Shown here: piece after piece, positions 1-5,861 of the stretch
Numbering within the stretch: position 1 is the stretch's first letter
How the letters are laid out: the number at the start of each line of letters is the position of its first letter
Assembly: GCA_041855735.1 (NCBI GenBank)
Contig: JBHAEV010000242.1
Coordinates: 1-9,933 of the forward strand
Direction: 5' to 3'
DNA from: CALALP01 sp041855735
Lineage (GTDB): Bacteria; Bacillota; Clostridia; Lachnospirales; Lachnospiraceae
Length of the DNA stretch: 9,933 nucleotides
Notes under the pieces: generated by a model
Told to the model about the DNA's origin: nothing
The model's input: the letters and a program-made list of their open reading frames with translations, nothing else
The model's database searches: none
Position numbers and translations under genes: made by a program

Positions 1-806
1 AGGCTGTCTTTCAGGTAGTACATGCCTCGTTCGGCTTGGATATCCGAAAGAATTTCCTCCTGGTCTTTTTGGATGGCCTCAAGGCTTCGAACGCCTTCGT
101 CGATGTTTTCCAGAAGGATGTCACCCGCTGCAAGTGCCAGATCCATGCTCCGCTCCCGGAAATCCCCACCCACGGCGTATTCCAAAAAAGGCAGCTGCAA
201 AAGCTCCGGGAACACCGGCGGCGTCCACAGCCCGTTCCCATGGATATCCGTGACATGCTTCAGCTCCCGCTCGTCGTTTCGCATCAGGCTTTTGGCGTCA
301 TCCTGCACCCCATGAAACTCCTTCAGCACAGCACTTACGTACAGGTATGATGTATTGGTGTTAAGCACCTCCTCAAACCCCTGCACTTTCCGCACAACAT
401 CCGCCTCCATGGACGGATCCAGGTTTGGGTTGAGGACATACGTCAGCGTGGCTTTCACCGGGGAGGTGTTTACGCTCTCCACCATTCTTGAAAAACCTGC
501 GGGTATGATCATGTACGCACCGACTTTTCCCATCCGCAGCGCAGTCCTGGCTTCCTCCAAAGATGTTGCGACAAAGTCTGCATCATTGTACTGCATCAGG
601 CTTTTTGCATAATACACCTGCTCCTGCCCGATCCATGCCCCCTCATCCAGGTTCACGATTGCAATGTTGCTGTCCCGATCGTAAACCCGTTCTTCCGGCA
701 CTGCGGTGAATACCTTTGCTTTTCCTGCCCCGCCCATATGGAATCCGCTAAAAAAGATGGCGAATGCCAACGAAAGGGACACCATGGATTTCCAAAATGT
801 CTTCAT
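1..806 (-). CDS. YhgE/Pip/EsaA-like membrane protein, 5' part (runs off left edge)
   Basis: The minus-strand frame is open for 268 codons from ATG at 806 to the window edge, so the C-terminus is missing. The product begins MKTFWKSMVSLSLAFAIFF: a short basic start and one hydrophobic segment (about residues 8-24), read as a signal anchor. An apparently extracytoplasmic region follows. It contains NIAIVNLDEG (about residues 47-56), then a stretch ending in GKVGAYMIIPAGFS (about 92-105) and a TLTYVLNPNLDP segment (about 118-129). This order, a VNxDxG strand followed by an 'AxIIPxxFS' strand and a Y-x-NP strand, is what I know from the N-terminal region of YhgE/Pip phage-infection proteins and the type VII secretion component EsaA (ABC-2-like membrane proteins). 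The residues after about 200 look helical and charged, consistent with the long coiled middle of such proteins. No in-frame start exists just upstream; GAGAGTGAGAGA is a weak ribosome site. It is transcribed away from the cit block. The reading frame is secure; the family call is from memory of the motif pattern. Confidence 0.75.
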   Translation of the reverse strand, partial: MKTFWKSMVSLSLAFAIFFSGFHMGGAGKAKVFTAVPEERVYDRDSNIAIVNLDEGAWIGQEQVYYAKSLMQYNDADFVATSLEEARTALRMGKVGAYMIIPAGFSRMVESVNTSPVKATLTYVLNPNLDPSMEADVVRKVQGFEEVLNTNTSYLYVSAVLKEFHGVQDDAKSLMRNDERELKHVTDIHGNGLWTPPVFPELLQLPFLEYAVGGDFRERSMDLALAAGDILLENIDEGVRSLEAIQKDQEEILSDIQAERGMYYLKDS

Positions 807-851
807 TCTCTCACTCTCATACCCGTTTTTTTATTTTTATATACTTGCTAA

Positions 852-880
852 AGCATAGCATACTTTCTTTATATAGTCTA
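852..880 (-). promoter_or_regulatory. Candidate promoter for the minus-strand membrane protein gene
   Basis: Read on the minus strand, TAGACT (875-880) and TATGCT (852-857) are separated by exactly 17 bases. Each matches four of six consensus positions of a sigma-A -35 and -10. Two long A-tracts (plus-strand T runs at about 882-890 and 904-910) lie directly upstream of the -35, as in an UP element. The start of transcription would fall near 845, giving a leader of about 40 bases. This is inferred from the sequence only. Confidence 0.4.
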
Positions 881-986
881 CGTTTTTTTTTGTAAATTAT
901 TTGTTTTTTTTCTTTTCAGTTTAAAAAGTTATTGTACTTTTTGTGAGTTCTCCGTCTTTAAAATTTGGCACCATATTATTTCAGGG

Positions 987-1021
987 TTAAGGAAGCGCTG
1001 ATTTAATCAGCGTTTCCTTAA
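987..1021. repeat. 16-bp inverted repeat between divergent promoters
   Basis: Bases 987-1002 pair with 1006-1021 around the three-base centre TTA. Fifteen pairs are Watson-Crick and one is G-T (995 with 1013). The left arm begins TTAAGGAAGCGCTGAT. No T run follows the stem on either strand, so it does not look like a standard intrinsic terminator. It sits between the two candidate promoters, which suits an operator or an insulating structure. No function can be assigned from sequence alone. Confidence 0.6.
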
Positions 1022-1104
1022 ATTGATTCATCACAAATATGTTCACCAGCTTCAGGCTTAGGGAATTGATAATCCTATTTCTATTTATATCCCTCATAAC
1101 ACTC

Positions 1105-1133
1105 TTTCCAATGTCCGAATTCTATTGTATTAT
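1105..1133 (+). promoter_or_regulatory. Candidate promoter for the citXG-citC-regulator block
   Basis: TTTCCA (1105-1110; four of six -35 matches) and TATTAT (1128-1133; five of six -10 matches) have a 17-base spacer. The start of transcription would be near 1140, leaving a leader of about 120 bases that contains the twin hairpins at 1190-1242. It is the best-spaced pair I found upstream of the cit block, but there is no independent support. Confidence 0.4.
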
Positions 1134-1172
1134 GAGTATGTGAACGTTTTTGTAAGAATAGGAAGTGCGTTG

Positions 1173-1283
1173 ATGGACATCCTGAAAAGCCGCCGGACGA
1201 ACGGCGGACAGCAGACAAACAAAGCCGCCGAATCCCCGGCGGTACAAACATCGGAGGAAAAATGTCACAACCGGTTACATTGA
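1173..1283 (+). CDS. Possible 36-residue leader ORF overlapping citXG start (doubtful)
   Basis: ATG at 1173 is preceded by GGAAG (1161-1165) at a seven-base spacing and opens 36 codons ending in TGA at 1281-1283, which is 22 bases inside citXG in another frame. The predicted peptide begins MDILKSRRTNGGQQ and is polar, with no hydrophobic segment. Both GC-rich hairpins lie within it, so its residues may simply follow from RNA structure. If translated, it would end just past the citXG start and could couple translation. I recognise no family. It is more likely a chance frame than a gene. Confidence 0.15.
   Translation: MDILKSRRTNGGQQTNKAAESPAVQTSEEKCHNRLH
1190..1242 (+). promoter_or_regulatory. 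Twin GC-rich hairpins in the citXG leader
   Basis: Two hairpins have identical arms: CCGCCG (1190-1195) with CGGCGG (1202-1207), and CCGCCG (1225-1230) with CGGCGG (1237-1242). Each has a six-base loop, GACGAA and AATCCC. Both left arms are preceded by AG. Because the arms are the same, the left arm of the first could also pair with the right arm of the second, giving a longer alternative fold. The second ends 10 bases before the GGAGG ribosome site (1253-1257). A role in mRNA stability or translation control is inference. Confidence 0.5.
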
Positions 1284-2617
1284 CAGATATGCTGGATGCA
1301 AGAGAACGACGCGCTTTCCGGCAGCAGCAACTGACTGAACAATACCATGCCGCAGTCGTCTGCTTTACCATGAATATTGCGGGTCCTATAAAAAACAGTC
1401 CTTTGATTCGGGAAGGGTTTGAGATCGGCAAGCGTTTGCTCACAAATCGCATGCTGGCACAGAAAATCAAATGCATTCATTTTGAAGAGATCCATGAGCA
1501 CACAGGCAACGAAGCCTTTTTCGTCATCCACCAGAATCCCCTTACCGTCAAGCAAATCACCTGTGAAATTGAAGATGAATCCGAACTGGGTCGACTGTTC
1601 GATATGGATGTGATAAGGGAGGACGGTAAAAAAGTGGACCGCAGCGAACTCGGTCTTTTGCCCCGCACCTGCATCATATGCGGTGAGCCTGCAAAGGGCT
1701 GTGCGCGGAATCGCACACACACCGTTGAAGAACTGCAGCGGCATACCGACGGGATCCTGAAGGAAGCCATCACCGACTATGATGCAAAACAAGCGGCAGG
1801 TCTGGCATGCCGTGCTCTTCTCTATGAGGTTGCCACGACGCCGAAGCCGGGTCTTGTGGATCGCAGAAACAGCGGAAGTCATAAGGATATGGATATTTTT
1901 ACATTTATGAACAGCGCCGGCGCTTTGTGCCCATATTTTGACACCTGCGTCCGTATCGGAAAAACAAGTTCCGATCAGCCGGCACCGCATACATTCTCCC
2001 TGCTGCGCCGGGCAGGCAAAAAGGCGGAAGCCGACATGTTCTTTGTTACCGGCGGCGTCAATACCCACAAAGGCGCGATTTTTTCCGTCGGCGTCCTCTG
2101 TGCCGCCCTTGGCAGACTTCCGAAGCAACAGTGGAAAAATGTCGATGCCGTACTTTTTGAGTGCGCCGCTATGACTGCCGGCCTGGTAGCCTCCGATTTC
2201 AAAGGACTTACGGAGGAAAATGCCGACACCGTCGGCAAGAAACTCTATCTCCATCATGGGATTTCCGGTGTCCGCGGACAAATGGAAGCCGGACTTCCCG
2301 CCGTGCGAAACCACGGTCTTCCGGTGTTAAAAGAGGGGATCGCCCGCGGTCTGAGCATAAATGCTTCCGGCTGCGCCGCCCTTTTGTCCATCATGGTTTC
2401 TGCGACGGACACCAATCTGATTGCAAGAAGCAGCGTGGAAAAACAGCAGGAAGTCGTTAAAAAAGTAAAGGTACTCTTAAAGGAATCTCCCTACCCGGAT
2501 GAACAAACACTGGAACGATTGGACCGGGAATTCATAGCCGAGAACCTGTCCCCGGGCGGAAGCGCCGACCTGCTTGCCATCTGCTATTTCCTGTATTTTT
2601 TAGAAAGTGAGGTATAA
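1262..2617 (+). CDS. citXG: CitX-CitG fusion: citrate lyase prosthetic group synthase and transferase
   Basis: This is a 451-residue cytoplasmic protein with two enzymes in one chain. Residues 1-165 match CitX, which transfers the phosphoribosyl-dephospho-CoA group to a serine of the apo acyl carrier subunit CitD. Visible CitX marks are CFTMNIAGPIKNSP (34-47), GRLFDMDV (110-117) and RTCIICGEPAKGCARNRTH (135-153). Residues 175-451 match CitG, which makes 2'-(5''-triphosphoribosyl)-3'-dephospho-CoA from ATP and dephospho-CoA, releasing adenine. Its marks are TPKPGLVDRRNSGSH (193-207), TGGVNTHKGAIFS (263-275), RGQMEAGLP (338-346) and GGSADLLA (432-439). Both parts are full length; such fusions are known, for example in Haemophilus. 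The ATG at 1262 follows GGAGG (1253-1257) at a short four-base spacing; no other start is available before an in-frame TGA at 1133-1135. It is followed three bases later by citC. No citD, citE or citF gene is visible. Confidence 0.93.
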   Translation: MSQPVTLTDMLDARERRAFRQQQLTEQYHAAVVCFTMNIAGPIKNSPLIREGFEIGKRLLTNRMLAQKIKCIHFEEIHEHTGNEAFFVIHQNPLTVKQITCEIEDESELGRLFDMDVIREDGKKVDRSELGLLPRTCIICGEPAKGCARNRTHTVEELQRHTDGILKEAITDYDAKQAAGLACRALLYEVATTPKPGLVDRRNSGSHKDMDIFTFMNSAGALCPYFDTCVRIGKTSSDQPAPHTFSLLRRAGKKAEADMFFVTGGVNTHKGAIFSVGVLCAALGRLPKQQWKNVDAVLFECAAMTAGLVASDFKGLTEENADTVGKKLYLHHGISGVRGQMEAGLPAVRNHGLPVLKEGIARGLSINASGCAALLSIMVSATDTNLIARSSVEKQQEVVKKVKVLLKESPYPDEQTLERLDREFIAENLSPGGSADLLAICYFLYFLESEV

Positions 2618-2620
2618 ACC

Positions 2621-3664
2621 ATGTCCGATTATTCCATTTCTCAGATTTATCCAAACGACACCTACAGTCTGAAGCAAATCGACCTTTTGTTGGAACAGGA
2701 GGGCCTTTGCCGTGACAACAATCTGGACTATATCTGTGCAATGTATGATGAGAACTACCGGATCATCGCCACGGGAAGCTGCTTCGGGAATACCCTCCGC
2801 TGTTTCGCCGTAAGCTCCGAACATCAGGGGGAAGGTCTGTTGAACCGGATCATCACGCACCTGATCGATGTACAGTATCAGCGCGGCAATCTTCGCCTCT
2901 TTTTGTACACCAAGGTCAATTCCGCAAAGTTCTTCCGTGATCTGGGTTTCTATGAAATCACCCGGATCGGGGATACTCTGGTATTCATGGAGAACCGTAA
3001 AAACGGGTTTTCCGATTATCTGGCAGATCTGTCCGCCTTTCGAAGAAGCGGACGCAGTGCCGCCCTTGTCATGAATGCCAATCCCTTCACTCTCGGACAT
3101 CAGTATCTCGCGGAAAAAGTCGCCTCTCTGTGCGACACGCTGCACCTGTTTATCGTCAGCGAAGATGCCAGCCTGATTCCGTTTTCCGTCCGCAAGAAAC
3201 TTGTGCTGGAGGGTACCGCACATCTGCCGAATGTCATCTGCCACGACAGCGGCCCTTACATCATCAGCAATTCCACCTTTCCAAGCTATTTTTTGAAAGA
3301 TGAAGAGACCGTAATCCGTAGCCACGCGAGGCTGGATTTGAATATCTTCATAAAGATTGCCGATGCTCTTTCCATCACCTGCCGTTATGTGGGGGAGGAG
3401 CCGACCAGTCAGGTGACCGGCATCTACAATCGGATTATGTCCGAAGAACTTCCCGCCGCAGGCATCGACTGCGTCATCATCCCGCGCAAGGAAGCAGGCG
3501 GGAAACCGATCAGCGCCTCCACCGTCCGCCGCTGCATCCAGCAGAAGGATTTCAAGGCACTGGAAGAACTTGTTCCGCCGACCACCATGGCTTACTTTTT
3601 AAGCGATGCGGCAGCCCCCGTCATCGAACGGATCTGCCGATCGGAGGATGTGATTCATTACTGA
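2621..3664 (+). CDS. citC: [Citrate (pro-3S)-lyase] ligase CitC
   Basis: This 347-residue protein has the usual length and layout for CitC, the ATP-dependent ligase that acetylates the thiol of the citrate lyase prosthetic group and so switches the enzyme on, releasing AMP and pyrophosphate. Residues 1-130 form a GNAT-like domain with EHQGEGLLNRII (67-78) at the place of the acetyl-CoA loop, and FFRDLGFYE (104-112). Residues 145-330 form a nucleotidyltransferase domain: MNANPFTLGHQYL (151-163) carries a TLGH variant of the HxGH signature, and ISASTVRR (297-304) is the ISxTxxR-type phosphate-binding motif. The ATG at 2621 is three bases after the citXG stop, with GTGAGG (2607-2612) inside the end of citXG as ribosome site, so translation of the two is probably coupled. 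The response regulator gene starts 39 bases downstream. Confidence 0.93.
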   Translation: MSDYSISQIYPNDTYSLKQIDLLLEQEGLCRDNNLDYICAMYDENYRIIATGSCFGNTLRCFAVSSEHQGEGLLNRIITHLIDVQYQRGNLRLFLYTKVNSAKFFRDLGFYEITRIGDTLVFMENRKNGFSDYLADLSAFRRSGRSAALVMNANPFTLGHQYLAEKVASLCDTLHLFIVSEDASLIPFSVRKKLVLEGTAHLPNVICHDSGPYIISNSTFPSYFLKDEETVIRSHARLDLNIFIKIADALSITCRYVGEEPTSQVTGIYNRIMSEELPAAGIDCVIIPRKEAGGKPISASTVRRCIQQKDFKALEELVPPTTMAYFLSDAAAPVIERICRSEDVIHY

Positions 3665-3692
3665 TCGGTTCGTCAATCATTGTCCCAAAATC

Positions 3693-3697
3693 AGGAG
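3693..3697 (+). promoter_or_regulatory. Ribosome binding site that fixes the response regulator start
   Basis: AGGAG at 3693-3697 lies six bases before ATG at 3704. A longer in-frame reading from TTG at 3680 would put this site inside the gene and add eight residues ahead of the receiver's first strand, so the ATG is preferred. Confidence 0.7.
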
Positions 3698-3703
3698 CGA
3701 AAA

Positions 3704-4417
3704 ATGATTCGGATTGCCATTGTTGAAGACGATAATAAATACCGACAGGTTTTAAATACTTATTTAAAACAATATGAGATTGACCATAATCAGCGATTTC
3801 AAATTCATCCGTTCAAGGACGGACTGGAAATCGTGGAACGATATTCCGGAAATTTGGACATTATTCTTATGGACATTGAAATGAACGATATGGACGGAAT
3901 GACGGCTGCCGAAAAAATCCGCCTGTCGGATAAAGATGTCATCATTATTTTTATCACCAATATGACACACTATGCGATGAAAGGCTATGCCGTTGATGCA
4001 CTCGATTATATTCTGAAACCGGTCAATTACTACGCCTTTTCCCAGCGACTTTGCCGTGCCATCGAGCGCATGAAGAAAAAAACCGGCAAGCAGCTCTTAA
4101 TCAGCCATAACGGAATTACCAGAAAAATATCCACGGAAGATATCATGTATATCGAAGTTCGCAATCACGACATGGAATACCACCTGGTCCGGGAAATGAT
4201 CCGCATTCGCAAGACACTGAAGTCTTTGGAATCGGAATTGGCAGGTCTGCCGTTCTTTCGATGCAACAGCGGATGTATTGTAAATCTCGGCTTTGTGGAC
4301 GGGACGGACGAGCATTACAACATACTGGTGAAAAATACCAGAATTCCGGTCAGTCGTGCCAGACGCAAGGATTTTTTAAACCGTATGAATCATTATTTGA
4401 ATGAGGTGGGGGAATGA
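3704..4417 (+). CDS. LytTR-family response regulator
   Basis: This 237-residue cytoplasmic DNA-binding regulator has a receiver domain (about 1-120) with the acidic pair E8/D9/D10, the phospho-acceptor D57 in ILMDIEMNDMDG, T85 and K105 in DYILKPV. A LytTR domain follows (about 130-232), recognised by the TEDIMYIEV strand, the FFRCNSGCIVNLGFV segment and the ending IPVSRARRKDFL. The architecture is that of AgrA, LytR and related regulators. Its stop overlaps the kinase start as ATGA, so the pair is translationally coupled. It follows citC by 39 bases with no terminator between, which suggests co-transcription with the cit genes. Its targets are unknown; I looked in the intergenic regions for spaced LytTR-type direct repeats and found none that was convincing. 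Confidence 0.92.
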   Translation: MIRIAIVEDDNKYRQVLNTYLKQYEIDHNQRFQIHPFKDGLEIVERYSGNLDIILMDIEMNDMDGMTAAEKIRLSDKDVIIIFITNMTHYAMKGYAVDALDYILKPVNYYAFSQRLCRAIERMKKKTGKQLLISHNGITRKISTEDIMYIEVRNHDMEYHLVREMIRIRKTLKSLESELAGLPFFRCNSGCIVNLGFVDGTDEHYNILVKNTRIPVSRARRKDFLNRMNHYLNEVGE

Positions 4418-5733
4418 TTCGTGAAACTTTACAGCACACACCCGGACTGTTTTATGCTTTTGCCTACTGGGTAAGTGCCTGTCTCAGTATTCTCATCAGT
4501 CCGAAAAAGTCGGATACCCGGACGATACTGGGCATTCAGGCGGTTTTTCTGTTGTTATTAACCTTCTTGATGCTGATAACCGACGGTATTACAGTCCTGT
4601 TCTTTCCGATGATGCTGCTCTACTTACTGATTCTTTATCTGGATATCCGTCTGACTTGTCGCTACGATGTCAGAACCGGCATTTATTTCACGGTTCGAAC
4701 CTTTATTATCGGGGAGTTCATCGCCTCCCTGACATGGCAGGTAACTTTTTATGTTACAAATATGATCCATCGTGAAATGAATCACTTCAGTTATGCGATC
4801 GGCATGATCGCCACTCTGCCCGTCGTGGTTGTCAGCCTTTATTATCTGGAACGGGATCAAAAACCATTCAATGAGCAGCTGCATATCCGTCATAATGAAA
4901 TGATCTCCACTTTGATCATCGGAGCGGCGGTTTTCGGCATCAGCAATCTCAGCTATGCTGTCGGAGAAAGTCTGATGAGTGTGGATGTTTCAAAGGAAAT
5001 TTTCTTAATTCGGACGCTTGTCGATTTCGCCGGAGTGGCGCTCCTGAATGCCTATCATTTTCAAATCGGCAGTCTGAAGATGCAGAACGAGAAAAATAAA
5101 TTGCAGGATATTTTATATACACAGCATACCAATTACGCTTTACTGGAGCAGAGTATGAATGTGGTCAATCAAAAATACCATGACTTAAAATATCAAATAC
5201 AGGCGATACGGGACGGAATGAGTCTTGAAGACGGCCACGCATACTTGGATCAGATGGAAAAAGAAATCAAATTATATGAAGCGCAAAATCGTACCGGAAA
5301 TCACATCGTCGATACGATTTTAACGGGCAAATCCATCCAAAGTCAAATGAAGGACATTCAATTTACGGCTGTTGTGGACGGAACGGCCCTGGAATTTCTG
5401 GATGCGGTGGAACTGATGACGTTATTGGGGAATATGTTGGATAACGCCATGGAAAACACGGAGAAAATTGCAGATAAAACGCAGCGTTTGATTCATTTGG
5501 TTGTGACAAAGACCAGGGGATTTGTTCGAATTCGACTGGAAAATCGTTTTGAAGGCAGACTGGAGTTTGAGCAAAATCTTCCGAAAACGACAAAAGAAAA
5601 GGATGGATATCATGGATTCGGTCTGAAAAGCATCCGATCCATCGTTGAGAAATATAACGGTTCTTTGGAAATCATCACCCGGGACGGTTGGTTTGAATTG
5701 TCCATTCTGTTTTTGCCAAAGGCTGACGAATAA
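4414..5733 (+). CDS. GHKL (AgrC-like) membrane sensor histidine kinase
   Basis: This 439-residue kinase has an N-terminal membrane region (about 10-215) with roughly six hydrophobic segments, for example FLLLLTFLMLI (45-55), FFPMMLLYLLILYL (63-76) and LPVVVVSLYYL (135-145). A helical dimerisation region follows, with the likely phospho-acceptor H256 in KYHDLKYQIQAI, the HDLK pattern of the AgrC/CitB-GHKL group. The ATPase domain (about 320-437) shows the N box LLGNMLDNAMENTE (337-350) and the G box HGFGLKSIRSIVEKYNG (400-416). There is no periplasmic PAS domain of the CitA/DcuS type, so it is not a classical citrate sensor. It pairs with the upstream LytTR regulator, overlapping it by four bases. 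No AgrB or AgrD-like peptide gene is present in the window. The stimulus is unknown. A strong terminator follows. Confidence 0.92.
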   Translation: MIRETLQHTPGLFYAFAYWVSACLSILISPKKSDTRTILGIQAVFLLLLTFLMLITDGITVLFFPMMLLYLLILYLDIRLTCRYDVRTGIYFTVRTFIIGEFIASLTWQVTFYVTNMIHREMNHFSYAIGMIATLPVVVVSLYYLERDQKPFNEQLHIRHNEMISTLIIGAAVFGISNLSYAVGESLMSVDVSKEIFLIRTLVDFAGVALLNAYHFQIGSLKMQNEKNKLQDILYTQHTNYALLEQSMNVVNQKYHDLKYQIQAIRDGMSLEDGHAYLDQMEKEIKLYEAQNRTGNHIVDTILTGKSIQSQMKDIQFTAVVDGTALEFLDAVELMTLLGNMLDNAMENTEKIADKTQRLIHLVVTKTRGFVRIRLENRFEGRLEFEQNLPKTTKEKDGYHGFGLKSIRSIVEKYNGSLEIITRDGWFELSILFLPKADE

Positions 5734-5754
5734 CCAAATATGAATAACCAAATA
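5728..5754 (+). repeat. 13-bp tandem direct repeat across the kinase stop codon
   Basis: GAATAACCAAATA occurs at 5728-5740 and again at 5742-5754, with a period of 14 bases. The first copy contains the stop TAA of the kinase gene. It looks like a small local duplication by slippage, with no known role. Confidence 0.7.
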
Positions 5755-5760
5755 CGACAA

Positions 5761-5807
5761 AAAGAAAGCGATTTATGACAGAATGGTTATAATCGCTTTC
5801 TTTTTTT
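5761..5807 (+). terminator. Intrinsic terminator after the two-component genes
   Basis: A perfect 13-bp stem (5761-5773 with 5791-5803; arm AAAGAAAGCGATT) encloses a 17-base loop and runs into seven T residues (5801-5807). A-T pairs can extend the base of the stem. The A-rich left flank gives a T run on the other strand too, so it could work in both directions. It separates the cit and two-component block from the GH3 gene. Confidence 0.85.
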
Positions 5808-5808
5808 A

Positions 5809-5814
5809 TATAAT
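5809..5814 (+). promoter_or_regulatory. Candidate -10 element for the GH3 gene
   Basis: TATAAT, a perfect -10 hexamer, begins one base after the terminator's T tract. No good -35 is found at 16-18 bases upstream (the best is TTATAA at 5787-5792, three of six matches), and there is no TGn extension. A start near 5821 would give a leader of about 40 bases. AT-rich terminator sequence can produce this hexamer by chance. Confidence 0.3.
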
Positions 5815-5848
5815 GACAACGGATCAAAAGAATGGATTGTACAAAAAT

Positions 5849-5854
5849 AGGAGG
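5849..5854 (+). promoter_or_regulatory. Ribosome binding site that fixes the GH3 start
   Basis: AGGAGG lies seven bases before ATG at 5862. An earlier in-frame ATG at 5832 has no such site, and the AGGAGG would then be inside the gene. The shorter start gives a normal basic N-terminus before the hydrophobic segment. Confidence 0.85.
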
Positions 5855-5861
5855 ATACAGA

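Larger units (their letters stand above)
807..1261. other. Divergent AT-rich intergenic region (455 bases)
   Basis: This stretch separates the minus-strand membrane protein gene from citXG. The left half (about 807-960) is very AT-rich, with several T tracts. It holds a candidate minus-strand promoter, a 35-base inverted repeat at 987-1021, a candidate plus-strand promoter at 1105-1133, and twin GC-rich hairpins at 1190-1242. Apart from a doubtful 36-codon frame beginning at 1173, I see no gene in it. The shift from AT-rich to GC-rich sequence at about 1185 marks the transcribed leader of the cit block. Confidence 0.7.

Noticed and set aside
22..612. Several plus-strand open frames at the left edge
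   Set aside because: They lie opposite a continuous 268-codon minus-strand gene with a coherent membrane-protein product, and their own translations look like shadows rich in Ser, Arg and Pro.
916..950. Possible LytTR-type binding repeats (GTT-containing 9-mers at about 916, 925 and 944)
   Set aside because: GTT cores are spaced 9 and 19 bases apart, not the roughly 21-base period expected for LytTR pairs, and flanking bases fit poorly in this AT-rich stretch.
987..1021. The inverted repeat as an intrinsic terminator
   Set aside because: There is no T run after the stem on either strand, and both flanking genes point away from it.
1265..2314. Long minus-strand open frame (349 codons) opposite citXG
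   Set aside because: It is antisense to a well-recognised CitX-CitG protein, resembles no family, and its length follows from the codon bias of the real gene.
1262..2617. CitG-like part as MdcB of malonate decarboxylase
   Set aside because: The fusion to a CitX domain and the adjacent citC fix the pathway as citrate lyase maturation.
2600..3325. Minus-strand open frame of 241 codons opposite citC
   Set aside because: citC on the plus strand has clear GNAT and nucleotidyltransferase motifs; the antisense product shows no domain or ribosome site.
3680..3703. TTG start for the response regulator
   Set aside because: AGGAG six bases before ATG 3704 and the alignment of the receiver's first strand with MIRIAIVEDD favour the ATG.
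5832..5861. Earlier ATG start for the GH3 gene
   Set aside because: It has no ribosome site and would put the strong AGGAGG inside the gene; ATG 5862 is seven bases after that site.
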